The notes under the pieces were generated by a model. The model was not told where the DNA came from, did no database searches, and saw only the letters and a program-made list of their open reading frames with translations. A stretch of 64,000 nucleotides of DNA from the NCBI RefSeq assembly GCF_008932245.1, contig NZ_CP034911.1, positions 372,001-436,000 on the forward strand. Reading direction: 5' to 3'. The translations under genes were made by a program, and so were the position numbers. The stretch comes from Sinorhizobium alkalisoli. Its GTDB lineage: Bacteria > Pseudomonadota > Alphaproteobacteria > Rhizobiales > Rhizobiaceae. Below are positions 8,949-21,880 of the stretch, piece after piece. How positions within the stretch are numbered: position 1 is the first letter of the stretch; the number at the start of each line of letters is the position of its first letter.

Positions 8949-9630
8949 CCCGAAATTCTCGGCCGCTGCGGGTGGAGAAGCTCATGGACCGCGGCATTCG
9001 CGGTACGGAATCGCATGTCCAGGGTACGCTTCGCAGGGGCAAGGATCGAAGCGACTCCGTCGTCGACCGGGATCTGATCCATTACGAATTCCGCGATCGC
9101 CGGCACGAGCACCTCAGTTGCTCCTGCGCCAACCGGAGCCTGATGGCGGCGCTTTTTGAGAGCCGCCACTCGCATCTCGTGAAGGAGGGAAGAATGAGAA
9201 TGGTGCGCGCGACGCTCGAGATATATCTCGGATGATCACCTGCGCGTCTTCGTGCTGGAGTTCCGGAGACGCAACCGGTGGGATTTTCCGACGGATAATC
9301 TGGCAGCGCGACGATGCTTTTCGAAAGGTTACATATCGGAGACGTGGCGCGCCCGCTCCTGTCCGACGGTCCCGCGCACCGGCTGGAGCGGTTCGAACGC
9401 TTGTTGGCCGATTTCCATCTTCTGACCGACTACGCCTGGCGGCGCGGGCCGGACGATCCCATCACCTATTCCGGGAGCCAACACTGCGTAAACCCGTTCG
9501 CGAATTTTGAAGCCGCCTGGCGCGCCCGCAAACGCCACTCAGAGGTGCAACAAGATGCAGTATCGATCGATCGATCGCTGACATGAATGCCCTAGGCGGC
9601 CGATGAAATCGTGGGCCTACGGAATCCCAA
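8949..9630. other. Region after the LRR gene; no gene assigned
   Basis: Short open frames exist (8924-9235 and 9314-9586, plus strand). I cannot read a convincing NEL domain in any frame. The 9314-9586 frame (ERLHIGDVARPLLSDGP...) has no family I know. This may be unrelated DNA that replaced the 3' end of the effector gene. Confidence 0.3.
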
Positions 9631-9634
9631 TTTT

Positions 9635-10096
9635 CTATTCGTCCAGCCCAAGCCTCTTGCGCAGCTCTGCATTTTCCGCGCGCAACTTTTCTGCCAAGAG
9701 CTTGCGGAGCCTCTGATTCTCATTTTCGAGTCGAACGAGGTCTGCCAACTCATCGTCAGTGGTGAGGGACTCCCGTTTATCATCGAGCTTTGCGGCCCTT
9801 TTCCACTGATAATAGGTTTGCTCCGATATGCCGGCGCTCTTGATGGCGTCCTTGAGTTTGCTTTTACCTTCGGCGACTTGCGTCTCGATCAGTTTGAGCT
9901 TCTCAGCTTTTTCTTGTTCGCCATACTTCCTCGGCTTCGTGACCGACACCCCTGCAGCGCTCGCTTCGGGTTTAGCTTCAACGGCGGCCGCCTTCCGCGG
10001 CCGCGGTGACCTCTGCTTCTTAGCCGTTGATGGTTTCACTTCGGCAGGCGTCTCAACGTCCGCAGCAGCCGTTTCGGTTTTATTTTGGTCAGCCAT
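9635..10096 (-). CDS. syrB: SyrB-family regulator
   Basis: 153 residues. The N-terminal half is low-complexity, Ala/Pro/Lys-rich (to about residue 60). The C-terminal half has a transposase-OrfA-like helix-turn-helix (SKLKDAIKSAGISEQTYYQW) followed by a leucine-heptad coiled coil (ENENQRLRKLLAEKLRAENA) ending KRLGLDE. This matches SyrB of S. meliloti, described as a negative regulator of syrM. The helix-turn-helix and zipper suggest descent from an IS3 OrfA. The ATG at 10096 gives the family's expected start (MADQNKTE). It sits between accessory fragments and has no obvious operon partner; with an intact syrM at 34249 it could still act in the same circuit. Confidence 0.85.
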   Translation of the reverse strand: MADQNKTETAAADVETPAEVKPSTAKKQRSPRPRKAAAVEAKPEASAAGVSVTKPRKYGEQEKAEKLKLIETQVAEGKSKLKDAIKSAGISEQTYYQWKRAAKLDDKRESLTTDDELADLVRLENENQRLRKLLAEKLRAENAELRKRLGLDE

Positions 10097-10184
10097 CGGT
10101 AAATCCCCTCGTTAGCCACAATCTGTTTTCTGCCGAGTGAACCACAGAGTCAACGGACGCGTCAAACGCCTTCTTTTCGCATAA

Positions 10185-10493
10185 TTAATCTCGGCTCAGC
10201 ATCAACACGAAGCGGTCGGGCGACGCACATGAAGGGACGATAGAGCCGATTTCAATGATCTCGTCGCTGCGATGGTTGAGGCGCAGCGAGGGGTTCGGGG
10301 AATGAGACGCCACTTCAAGGAAAGCGCGCAACGGCTGCGCATTGGATAGCTGTTCCAATTCACGGATGCGGGGCGGGGTTTCGAGTGCTGCCACGCGAGC
10401 ATCCACGTTGATGACAGCAGAAGAGTTCAGTTCACCAGTACTTTCGCTACTTCCATAGCCGCGCGCGTGGGTTCCGTCGCAGGACTTGACCAT
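10185..10493 (-). CDS. Unrecognised small ORF
   Basis: 102 codons from an ATG with a GGGAG-like sequence further upstream than usual. The product (VKSCDGTHARGYGSS...) has no motif, membrane segment or family I can name. It could be the end of a longer decayed gene. Confidence 0.25.
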   Translation of the reverse strand: MVKSCDGTHARGYGSSESTGELNSSAVINVDARVAALETPPRIRELEQLSNAQPLRAFLEVASHSPNPSLRLNHRSDEIIEIGSIVPSCASPDRFVLMLSRD

Positions 10494-10749
10494 GACGGAC
10501 CGCTCGCTCCCATCCGAGTGCGAGCAGAACCGCCTTTGAAGCGTGCAACGACTGTAACGATCCGGTCAGCTGTCGGATACAACTATCGATGACCGAGTTT
10601 GCGATGCGCGGATGCTATCGCGACCATTTTTCACAACATCACACTTGCGGAATTTGCCGGCAAGCATGAAAGCGCCGCCGATCCCGACGTGGATGTCAGT
10701 ACACGTGCCGCAGGGGAGTGAGGCCGACCATCTGGACCGTCACTCCAGC

Positions 10750-11680
10750 TTAACTGGTGAGTGTCTGCCGGAGTTGTGCCAGCAACCGAGTCGTCTCCCC
10801 CGCGCCATCGGGCAGCGCAGCGATTTCAAGCACCGTGGCAATTCTGCTTGCCTCCGCCACGTCGATCGGAGTCGCATTAACCTGCGCGAGGTCAAGCGCG
10901 GTAGCTGCCCGATCAATCAGTGCCACTAGGATCTCAATGTCCGACCGAAATCGTCCGATCCGCTCATCCCGCAACCGGCCGCTCGAGGAGCCATCGCCGT
11001 GCCGCAATTCCGCAGCAAGATTCCGGCGTTTCTCGCCGAGGATAGTCGAAGCATGAACAATGCTGCCTAGCGACTGCGAAAGCGGCAGTGCGTCGCTGTT
11101 GAGAGCGAGCACCGAGTCGGCCGGCACATGAACCTGGTCGAGGCTGTATAGTGCGGGCTCACCGCTATGGACGAGACGGGCTTCGGAGCTGCCGCGCTGC
11201 ACGAGCAATAGACTCAACACTTCGGCTTCGCTCAAGGCAAGCACCGCTGACTTTGAAGCCGACACCGTCGATGACGTAGCGCTGACTCGCTCTGTGAACT
11301 CCGACCGCAGCCGACGACAGCCTTTCACCCGATACTACACGCAGGTAGATGCTCCGTCGCTGCTCCTCGCTCCCGGCGTTACGGACCAATTCGAGAGCGC
11401 GGAAATGACTGGCGAGCGCACGGGCGGCAGCGGGGTGCGCCTCAGCAATCGGTGAGACTACGTGTGCGATCAGCCCGTTAGAAACGTCAGCGCCGTCGAA
11501 ATCGTTCGGTATGGGAATGGCAAGCAGGCCGGACTGCTCCAACGCTTCGGCCGGAAGCCCAACTGGAGCATCGGCGCCGAGCGCGACAATCTCGGCAGCG
11601 GCCGCCAAGACATCTTCGTCGGACGCTACTCGAAGCGGCACTGGCCTGAGACTGCCATGACGATTTGTAAAGGAGCCCAT
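10750..11680 (-). pseudogene. DszC/SfnB-like flavin-dependent monooxygenase (acyl-CoA dehydrogenase fold), frameshifted
   Basis: The frame from 11680 gives the N-terminal helical domain (LRVASDEDVLAAAAEIV... LPAEALEQSGLLAIPIPNDF ... SHFRALELVRNAGSEEQR). Around 11240-11330 the readable sequence jumps between two frames: SEFTERVSATS belongs to one and YVIDGVGFKVSGACL to the other. It then continues to 10750 as the C-terminal helical domain. This order fits the DszC/SfnB group, which oxidise organosulfur or indole-type substrates with reduced flavin from a partner reductase. At least two frameshifts mean it is not functional. A flavin-reductase scrap lies upstream on the same strand at 12010-12160. 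Confidence 0.7.
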
Positions 11681-12009
11681 CTCTCACATATCCTTCACTA
11701 TTACCGGCCAAGCCGGACGCGCGCATCCCTTTTGACCGATGGTGTCATCGCACAAGGGCCAGAAGCGCTCTGAGGGTGAAACCTAGGAAACTGGTGGGAG
11801 AAGACAGAACCGGATACATTCCCAGAACACTCTTCGTCGCTCTTTTGGGGCGGATCAGCGTTTTCCCCGCCTGTCGATAGCTGAACTGTATGCGCAACCC
11901 GAATACTCGGGTCTGAACTTGCCCACGTCAGAAATCAAAAGACTGAAGGAAAAGTTCACAATAGCGAGGGCATTCGGCTACATATGCGGCATAAACTATG
12001 CAGAATGTG
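11681..12009. other. No gene seen
   Basis: Short frames only; nothing recognised on either strand. Confidence 0.3.
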
Positions 12010-12160
12010 ATTAGGCTGAACCAGGCACTCGGCGCAAAATGCCGGCCGTCGCGGTAAACCAGCAAACTACGGTTAATGGGTCCAATGCCGCCCCCAACTT
12101 CGAAGGAAATGCTGCTGCTAAGTAACTGAAGGATCTGCGTACCGATGCCGATGAGCCTTT
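12010..12160 (-). pseudogene. Flavin reductase C-terminal scrap
   Basis: The minus-strand reading GGGIGPINRSLLVYRDGRHF resembles the end of the intact flavin reductase at 32693-33232 (IGNGGSLVYRGGRYFPL) and of HpaC-like reductases generally. The flanking residues do not match, so this is at most a remnant. Its place upstream of the DszC-like relic would suit a lost two-component monooxygenase. Confidence 0.35.
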
Positions 12161-12400
12161 CACCAGACGTGCCCGGGACGCAGGTATCGGGTGCACTGTC
12201 TTCCGTCAGCGCCCGCCTGGCAAAGACCCTCCCGAACGGCCGAGACGCAATTGCCGTCCCAGCCATGGCTGGAAGACGGCAAGTCGCGCCGAGATCGCTT
12301 CGCCCGCTATGCCGACGGAAGCGAGGTCATCATCCGCCTCGCTGCCATCGGTAATGCCGGAATTCGGTGCGGCAGGTCACGATTGTGGATCGCAATCCCC

Positions 12401-12751
12401 AAGGCGGTCGAAAAGCAGCGCCCCGCGGTTCCGATCAAGAAATCGGTGACAGTGGACCTCATCATCCTGCCTAGAGGACGGCGGGAAGTTCAATCTCTGA
12501 CACGGCACCTGATGGCTAAGTACACTCATACGCCGGAGCAGAATCGGGAGAAATGGAAGCTTCCAGCTGATTATCCGATGACAGCTCCAAATTATGCCCG
12601 ACAGCGCTCCAAAATCCCCCAGGCGGCCGGCTTAGGCAAGAAAGCAGTGTTAGCGCCCGCAAAAGCCCCTCCTCGTGTTCTCGAGAAGACAGGCCTGAAG
12701 CTCTCGGCCCGAGAACAAGCCGTCGCAAGTGAACACAACGCCGGGAACTGA
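12401..12751 (+). pseudogene. MucR/Ros-family regulator, C-terminal part, degenerate
   Basis: The frame shows VEKQRPAVPIKKSVT, then SLTRHLMAKYTHTPEQNREK and LPADYPMTAPNYARQRSK, the conserved C-terminal zinc-finger half of MucR/Ros. The family's first zinc ligand region (normally with Cys, e.g. CLEDGKKFKSLKRHL) reads ILPRGRREVQSLTRHL, so the cysteine is gone. The N-terminal half is replaced by unrelated sequence. It probably cannot bind zinc or DNA normally. Confidence 0.7.
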
Positions 12752-13079
12752 GAAAGCCAAATGATGTCCTGCCGAGACTTGACTGAAGAAGACGCCATTA
12801 ACGAGGCGCCGCGACTTCGGACGCATACTGCGTTCTTGAGGATTATCACGGCAGTGAGAGCCTAGAGTATCTCCTCTGGTTCGGGCTCTTCCTCGGGCGT
12901 GTTAATCGTGAGCACGTAGGCAGGGGCTTGAGCCCTGCGGCCGACCACAAGGCGGGCAGTCTTGGGCACGGTCGTTACCATCTGCGTCATGCGCGGGCAG
13001 ACTGGTCTCGCCGAATCAATAGTGCGAACGAGATCAGGAATGCCCTCCAGAGAACCGATGAGAAATGTGACTGGACAGG
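12752..13079. other. No gene assigned
   Basis: A minus-strand frame 12862-13146 (94 codons, ending PEEEPEPEEIL) is open but unrecognised. It overlaps the IS110 scrap on the other strand and is probably chance. Confidence 0.3.
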
Positions 13080-13262
13080 ATGTTCGCCGCACCTTTGCTG
13101 ATGTGGTGGAAAGACGGAGCCTTTGCCGCCACGGGCGGCTCAGCATGACTCGCTCTCGATTGGAAGAATTCGGCCGTGACTTACAACGCGCAGAAGAGAT
13201 CGTCGTCGACGCGACGGGTAACGCAGTGGCAGCGGTGCGTCTATTGTCGCCTTCGTCGAACA
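13080..13262 (+). pseudogene. IS110-family transposase scrap
   Basis: The plus-strand reading RRTFADVVERRSLCRHGRLS followed by MTRSRLEEFGRDLQRAEEIV and DATGNAVAAVRLL is the N-terminal RuvC-like part of an IS110 transposase, with the VxEATGN-type motif kept as VVDATGN. Neither the rest of the transposase nor element ends are present. Confidence 0.65.
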
Positions 13263-14446
13263 GGTGTCGTGAGTTGAAGCAATTGCGAACCGAATCTGTC
13301 GTAATTGTCGGATGCGCAACAGGGGATTGTTTTACAAGCCCTTATTTCAATCCCAAGTGAATAGATCGAGAACACTAGCGATACTCAAATTCCGATGGCA
13401 TTACCGGTATCGGCATGAGTTTTGAACCTGGTTATCGAAGGGCGGCGGGAACTGTCGACTGGGATAGAGATGGCGGGGGCAATGATGGCTAACGGCGAAA
13501 AATGCACGCTTGATGCGAGCGCGGGCCCGCAAGCGATCGGGAAGGGCATGGCGCGTGCGATCCGGGCACGCCATCGGGCCGACGGGAGACGACAGTCATT
13601 CGGCATGGCGCCGCAGACGGCCATACCGACGAAGTATTGTGAGGCCCACCTGCCTTGGTACACTATCTATCCAACGGTATCGCAGTTTTCCCCGGCGGTC
13701 GGAGCCAACACGTGGGGGAATGGCTGAGGGACATTCCAGCTGAGGATGCTGTATCGCTCTATCTCCACATCCCATTCTGCCGGTCGATGTGTTGGTATTG
13801 CGGCTTTCCTGTCAGCATCACTCGTCGGGATGCATCGGTCCTCAACTATTTGGCAGTGCTGCGTGAGGAGATACGTTTGGTCTCGGAGCACACGCCGCAG
13901 GGATTGCCCGTGAGCGACCTACATTTCGGCGGCGGAACGCCAACCCTCATGCCGCCGGCGGAGTTCCTGGCTCTAATGGAAATCCTGCGCAGCTACTTCG
14001 CGTTTAAGAAGGCGGCTACGGTCGCTGTCGAGATCGACCCGCGCACGTTCACAACGGAGATGGCCGAAGCCTTAGAAGCAGCCGGCGTAAACCGGGCGAG
14101 CCTTGGCGTGCAGACCTTCGATCCCATTGTCCAACAAGCGATCAACCGGGTCCAGAGTGAGACGCAGGTGGCGGCTGCCGCCGAAACCCTGCGTCGGCAT
14201 GGAGTACTCCGCATCAATTTCGACCTCATGTGTGGTCTTCCGCATCAAACGGTGCAGTCTTGTGTCCAGAGCGCCGCGACAGCAGTCGCGATACGCCCCG
14301 ACCGGCTTGCCGTCTTCAGCTACGCGCACGTTCCATCTTATAGAAAAAATCAGCGCTTGATCGAGGAGACGGCACTGCTAGTACTACAGTTGTAAATGAA
14401 GGCAAATCATGATTCTCTTCAAGGGGTTTCTTGAAGGGGATTTGGC

Positions 14447-15634
14447 ATGTCTGTTTCGGAATGGTCGGGTTCGGGGATTTCCTGGGAAGGGGAACTGTCG
14501 GCGCTGAAGGCGCGTCTCGGCATGGTGTTCCGCCGTTCCGAGGCGCGGGAGGGCTGCGGGGCATTTATCGACGGGCTCTTGTCGGGGATTGAGCGCAAAA
14601 CCGGCTGGCTTCTTGCCGAGCAAGCCGGCTTTGGGCGCCCGTGGCGGATCCAGGCACTGCTGGGGCGGTCGCAATGGGATGCGGACCGGTTGCGCGACAT
14701 CGTTTGCGATTACGCCATTGAGGCGCTCGGCGATCGATCGGGCGTGCTGGTGGTGGACGAAACCGGTTTTTTGAAGAAGGGCACCCATTCGGTGGGGGTG
14801 GCGCGGCAGTATTCGGGCACCGCCGGCCGCATCGAGAACTGCCAGATCGGCGTGTTCGTCGCCTATGCCAGCCGCTTTGGCCAGACACTGATCGACCGAC
14901 GGCTCTACCTGCCGGAAGCCTGGGCGAAAGACCAGGCGCGGCGCAAGGCGGCCGGTATTCCCCAGGAGACGGAATTCTTGACCAAGCCGGCGATGGCGCG
15001 CGCCATGTTGGCTGAAGCGCTTGATCGTGGTGTGCCATGCGCCTGGGTTCTGGCTGATGCGGTCTATGGCGGCGATTACCAGACGCGCCGGATGCTCGAG
15101 GAGCGTCGGCAGCCTTATGTGCTTGCGGTGCGCTCCAACCATACCTTACGGATGCTGACCGATCAGGGGCTGCTGCAGACGGATCCGAAAGAGATGGCCG
15201 GGGAACTGCCCGCTGCGGCCTGGGCCGCCTGTCCGGCCGGTGAAGGCGCCAAGGGATTGCGTCTCTATCACTGGGCACGCATAGCTCTGCCTTATGCCGT
15301 TGAGGAAGGCTATGCCCGCTATGTCCTCATCCGCAAAAGCCGCACGGATCCGCACGCCCTCAGCTATTATCTGGTCTTTGCGCCCGCCGAGGCCACGCTT
15401 GCGGAACTGGCCGGGGCGGCAGGTTTGCGCTGGACAATCGAGGAATGCTTCCAGCGCGCCAAGGATGATCTCGGCCTTGACCATTGCGAAGCCCGCTCCT
15501 GGCACGGCTGGCATCGCCACATGACGCTCGTCATGGCGGCCGCCGCCTTCCTCGCCAAGCTCGGCGCCGATCTACGCCGCGCGACCTGCGGCAAACCGAA
15601 CGAAACGAGTCCAAATCCGCCAATCGCTGCCTGA
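14447..15634 (+). CDS. IS701-family transposase, copy A
   Basis: 395 residues, intact. DDE-type motifs are visible: VLVVDETGFLKKGTHSVGVA (first Asp, about residue 103), AWVLADAVYGGDY (second Asp, about 205) and LRWTIEECFQRAKDDLGLDHCE with the catalytic Glu (about 330). It differs from copy B by a few substitutions (PAAAW versus PAEAW, LYHW versus LYDW), so both copies are probably active and recently separated. Confidence 0.95.
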   Translation: MSVSEWSGSGISWEGELSALKARLGMVFRRSEAREGCGAFIDGLLSGIERKTGWLLAEQAGFGRPWRIQALLGRSQWDADRLRDIVCDYAIEALGDRSGVLVVDETGFLKKGTHSVGVARQYSGTAGRIENCQIGVFVAYASRFGQTLIDRRLYLPEAWAKDQARRKAAGIPQETEFLTKPAMARAMLAEALDRGVPCAWVLADAVYGGDYQTRRMLEERRQPYVLAVRSNHTLRMLTDQGLLQTDPKEMAGELPAAAWAACPAGEGAKGLRLYHWARIALPYAVEEGYARYVLIRKSRTDPHALSYYLVFAPAEATLAELAGAAGLRWTIEECFQRAKDDLGLDHCEARSWHGWHRHMTLVMAAAAFLAKLGADLRRATCGKPNETSPNPPIAA

Positions 15635-15700
15635 CGCGTAAGCTCAGACTCATTCCCACCGTTGCCGAAATCCGCACCCTCATCGCTCGGCTGATCATGC

Positions 15701-15723
15701 GAAAGCCCGCAAAACGGGCTTTC
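15701..15723. terminator. Bidirectional terminator inside IS701 copy A
   Basis: Nine-base inverted repeat GAAAGCCCG / CGGGCTTTC around a CAAAA loop, downstream of the transposase stop, with A and T tracts that suit both directions. Confidence 0.6.
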
Positions 15724-15815
15724 ATTCTCGCCTGGTCTCTCTGGCGACGAACCCATCAGGCGCAGGCCATGCTCGCCCATTACAGAAAACGAGATCATTT
15801 ACAACTGTAGTACTA

Positions 15816-16662
15816 GGGTTCAGACTCAATCATAGCCAGAACGCGACGAGGGTGGCCAAGGCGACTGCGGAGAGGAAGTTTCTGGCAAGCTTGTCGTAAC
15901 GCGTTGCGACGCGTCGGAAGTCTTTCAGCCGGCAGAAGGCGTTCTCGATGAGGTGGCGGCTCTTGTAGCGTTGGCGTCGTATCGGATCGGCCTTGTGCGA
16001 TTTGAACGGCCAGGTATCACGGGGACGATTGCGGACTGGCGCAGTCGCTTTCGCAGACTGTTGGCGTCATATCCCTTGTCCGCAAGGAGATATCGCGCAC
16101 CCTTCAGACCAGCCAGCAAGTGTGGCGCGACCGGGCTGTCTGCCGCATTGCCACCGGTCAGCATGAATGCAAAAGGGCGACCGATCACGTCGGTGAGGAC
16201 GTGGATTTTGGTGGTTTGCCCGCCGCGCGAAGGTCCGATAGCCTGATTTTTCGCCCCCCTTTGCCGCCATGGGCCGAGCGGTGCGCCTTGACGTAGGTGC
16301 TGTCGATGGAGGTGCTTTTGGTGACCGCGCCAGACGTCGCGAGCGCCTCGACCAATTCAGTCCAGAACCGTTTGCGAGACCAACGGTTGAAACGGTTGTA
16401 GACCGTGGTCGAAGGGCCATAGTCGCCCGGACAATCGCACCACCGGCAGCCGACCTTGAGAACGTGGATGATGCCGGAGATCACTCGACGATCGTCGACC
16501 CGGCGAGCCCCACCCTTGTTCATCGGCAACAGGGGCTCAATGACCGCCCATTGCTCGTCCGACAGCCAAAACAAGCGACCCATTCAAGCCTCCAATCCAT
16601 TGATTGGGAATCTTGAATCTGATTTGCCGCAGCAAATCAACATGATCAATGGGTTTCGACCC
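15816..16662 (-). mobile_element. IS5-family (IS427-like) element between the two IS701 copies
   Basis: 847 bp with imperfect terminal repeats (GGGTTCAGACTC... and, inverted, GGGTCGAAACCC...) flanked by TA on both sides (15814-15815 and 16663-16664), each TA lying within a CTAG shared with the neighbouring IS701 copy. Confidence 0.8.
15830..16583 (-). pseudogene. IS5-family transposase, frameshifted
   Basis: The first frame (16583 to 16185) gives MGRLFWLSDEQWAVIEPLLP and RCDYGPSTTVYNRF-type N-terminal motifs, then STSIDSTYVKAHRSAHG. The second (about 16188 onwards) gives IGRPFAFMLTGGNAADSP and LLADKGYDANSLRK with the second catalytic Asp. A shift between the two frames is normal for the IS427 group. 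A further change near 15960 (YDANATRAATSSR where a KSRHLIENAFCRLKDF-type stretch is expected) puts the catalytic Glu out of frame, so this copy is probably inactive. Confidence 0.75.
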
Positions 16663-16754
16663 TAGTACTACAGTTGTAAATGATCTCGTTTTCTGTAATG
16701 GGCGAGCATGGCCTGCGCCTGATGGGTTCGTCGCCAGAGAGACCAGGCGAGAAT

Positions 16755-16777
16755 GAAAGCCCGTTTTGCGGGCTTTC
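16755..16777. terminator. Bidirectional terminator inside IS701 copy B
   Basis: Inverted copy of the hairpin at 15701-15723 (GAAAGCCCG-TTTTG-CGGGCTTTC). Confidence 0.6.
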
Positions 16778-16843
16778 GCATGATCAGCCGAGCGATGAGG
16801 GTGCGGATTTCGGCAACGGTGGGAATGAGTCTGAGCTTACGCG

Positions 16844-19518
<2,675 letters not shown>

Positions 19519-19579
19519 ACGCGCGGGAGGCGGCGGCGTGCGCACGCTGCCGTCGGTCCAATCCGACGCTACGGCGCCC

Positions 19580-19780
19580 GATCCCGACCTGTGACTAGCT
19601 GCCGGGGCAAGACCGTGCGCGCGCCGCTGCTGATCAGTTCCATTACCGGCGGCATGCCACGCGCCGAGGCCATCAACCGGCATCTGAGCGAGGCAGCGTA
19701 AGCCTGTGCGTCGGTTCGCAGCGCGTGACGCTGCAATCCCGTAACTTCCGGACGCTGACGCGCGCTGCGCCGAGGGGTAT
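19580..19780 (+). pseudogene. idi: Type II isopentenyl-diphosphate isomerase, N-terminal scrap
   Basis: [20 protein letters not shown] followed by [15 protein letters not shown] is the FMN-binding start of type II IPP isomerase (SMTGG-type motif). After a stop at 19699-19701 the matching sequence goes on one frame over as LCVGSQRVTLQS. In several bacterial gibberellin operons an idi gene is the last member, which fits its place after kaurene synthase. Confidence 0.75.
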
Positions 19781-20606
19781 CGCGGCTTCGGAGACGTCAC
19801 CGTTATCTCGCACTAAGCCGAAGTCCTCAAGCGGCGGCCTCAAGCGATACCGAAGGCGACAGCCCACATTATTCGGTTCACATCGCCATAAGACTCAGCC
19901 ATGCAGCAGATCGCACCTTGATCCGCTCCATCTTTAACCGTGACGAGGAACTGCTTACCATGGCTTGCGGCTCCAGCCGCGTTAATTTTCCCGTCCGGGA
20001 AAAGTTTTTTCCAGCCATCTGGGACACTGTTTTCCGACCGGCATACTGGCCAAGTAAGAATGAGTGGCCGGAAGTTGGCCTCCGAGACCAGCCCGAGCCG
20101 CTCACCGCGCGATTACGTTACGTTCCCATTTGATCGAGGTCGTTGGCGGAGACCCAAAGTTGAAAGTGGTGTAGACGCTGGCGATTGAACGAGTGGAGGT
20201 TTACGTTTCGAATCTGATTGCCGAGGTCGGAACCATCAATAAAGCAATCCATATGGAACAACTCCCCCAAACGCCGGGCAAGCCTCTCACTTAAAATAGC
20301 GGAAAGGCAGATTGTGGTGGTGCAACACAAGCAGAAAAGTTTCCGTCGGCGGCACACTACGTGGTCGCTTGGAGCGGACCCTCTAACGCCGGCACAGCCC
20401 GACACCGTCAAGTTGATGATGCAGCGTGCGCCGAAACTCTCAGGCCTCGGCCGGTTCGTCCGCGCGTGCCTGATTGCATGTGCAGGTTATGGTCAGGACC
20501 GACGCTAGCCGCCATGAAGCGCGGGATTGCAGGGCATGGCACTTCAAACGGGCGATCTGCATAGTTCAGGATGGCCCGTCGGTACTGGACCAGGCCCAAG
20601 AGATCC
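19781..20606. other. Region without a recognisable gene
   Basis: Open frames exist (plus strand 19918-20133, minus strand 20118-20411), but none shows a family, membrane segment or convincing ribosome-binding site. I see no repeats or IS ends here. Confidence 0.3.
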
Positions 20607-21041
20607 TCAGGCGGACTCACTCTTGGCGGGCGCCGACGCTGCTCCCGTCGACTGCGGGCGAACTGTTTGAAGCAAACTTATCGCTTCCAACCGATAGACA
20701 TTCGGACAATAATTCTCCCAGCTAACAGCTTTACCGGCTGCCTCGTGGAGAAGATCACGTTCGCACCTCACCTTGACTTGACAATAGTCACAAACGTGGG
20801 CCAGCACGCAAAAGTCGGCTGGCATCAAGGCTTTGACTCGGGTGGGATCGAGCTGAAGCGCCTCGATCCGCATGAGCAAAAGATCGGGGTCTCTCGGCTC
20901 ACTCTCGGCCGGACGTGGATCGCCTTCGAGCGCGGTGGCTTGCGGTGCCGTCTTCGCCGGATCGCCGGGCGAAACAGCAGGTTTCAGCGCCCGACCAAAA
21001 GCTGCTTCGAACGCTGACCTCCAATGCGGTGGGTGTGTCAT
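20607..21041 (-). CDS. DUF6455-family protein
   Basis: 144 residues from ATG 21041, with AAGGAGG just upstream. The C-terminal 80 residues have the family pattern: DPTRVKALMPADFCVLAHVC then CDYCQVKVRCERDL and WENYCPNVYRLEAI, with several conserved cysteines (C-x2-C, then C before ERDL, and YCPN) that look like a metal site. The N-terminal 50 residues are Pro/Ala-rich and variable. Function is unknown; relatives often occur near denitrification or microaerobic genes (recollection). A FixK/FNR-type palindrome lies about 50 bases upstream, suggesting low-oxygen control. Confidence 0.75.
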   Translation of the reverse strand: MTHPPHWRSAFEAAFGRALKPAVSPGDPAKTAPQATALEGDPRPAESEPRDPDLLLMRIEALQLDPTRVKALMPADFCVLAHVCDYCQVKVRCERDLLHEAAGKAVSWENYCPNVYRLEAISLLQTVRPQSTGAASAPAKSESA

Positions 21042-21088
21042 GGCGTGCCTCCTTGCGCCAACTCTTAGCTACGCTCTCTGAACGCGCA

Positions 21089-21102
21089 TTGATCTGGCGC
21101 AA
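21089..21102. promoter_or_regulatory. FixK/FNR-type anaerobox
   Basis: TTGATCTGGCGCAA fits the rhizobial FixK form TTG-N8-CAA with the usual TTGAT and CGCAA half-sites. Its centre is about 54 bases before the ATG of the DUF6455 gene. Confidence 0.6.
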
Positions 21103-21880
21103 TTTCCTGCCACCTTTTCGTCAACCGATTTCCTACCGGCGGCCACGCGCGATGGAGACCGGTCGAAAAACCGCGCTGGGCAGGCAACCTGGCCGAGCTG
21201 CTGTGCGGGTCGGCATGAGGTCGGACGCCGATCTCGCCACAATGAACGCTTGATGCCGGCCAAGTAGGTCTCTGTCGGGGATGCGACAAAGCAAACAGAA
21301 TCGTTGATGGCGTTGTCACGTTGTTGGTGCCTTAACGGTTGATGGCTAATCGATCGCTATGAACACGCCGACCCTCAGCTACAAGAACCACCGCTTTCCC
21401 CCGCAGATCATCGCCTGTGCGATTTGGCAGTATTTCCGGTTTCCTTTGAGCCTGCGGCTGGTGGAGGAAATGCTTCTGGGGCGTGGTATCGTCGTGTCTT
21501 ACGAAACGATCCGTCGGATGGGCCGCAAGTTCGGTGCGGCATACGCAAAGCGATTGCGCCGAAAGATGCCGTCCCGACAGGATATGTGGCACTTGGATTA
21601 GGTCGTGATTTCCATTGGCGGCCGGAAGCATTGCTTTGGCGTGCCGTCGATCAGGACGGCTATGTTCTCGACGAGATCGTCCAAGGCCGCCGCGATTCAA
21701 GGCGGCCAAGCGGCTGCTGGTCAGGCTGTTGAAGAAGCAGGGCCTGGCGCCGAAGCGCATCGTCACCGACAAACTGCGGTCGTAAGTAAGCGTCCGGTGA
21801 AGCAGCCTTTGAGATTTCTCCCATTGCACTGAAGTTACGTCGCTAATTCCGTAGTTAGCGACGTAGCCAAGGGTGAAGGT

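Larger units (their letters stand above)
14382..15812 (+). mobile_element. IS701-family element, copy A
   Basis: 1431 bp bounded by terminal repeats TACTACAGTTGTAA / TTACAACTGTAGTA and flanked by CTAG (14378-14381 and 15813-15816), the YTAR-type four-base target of IS701. Copy B (16666-18096) has exactly the same length in opposite orientation. Confidence 0.92.
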
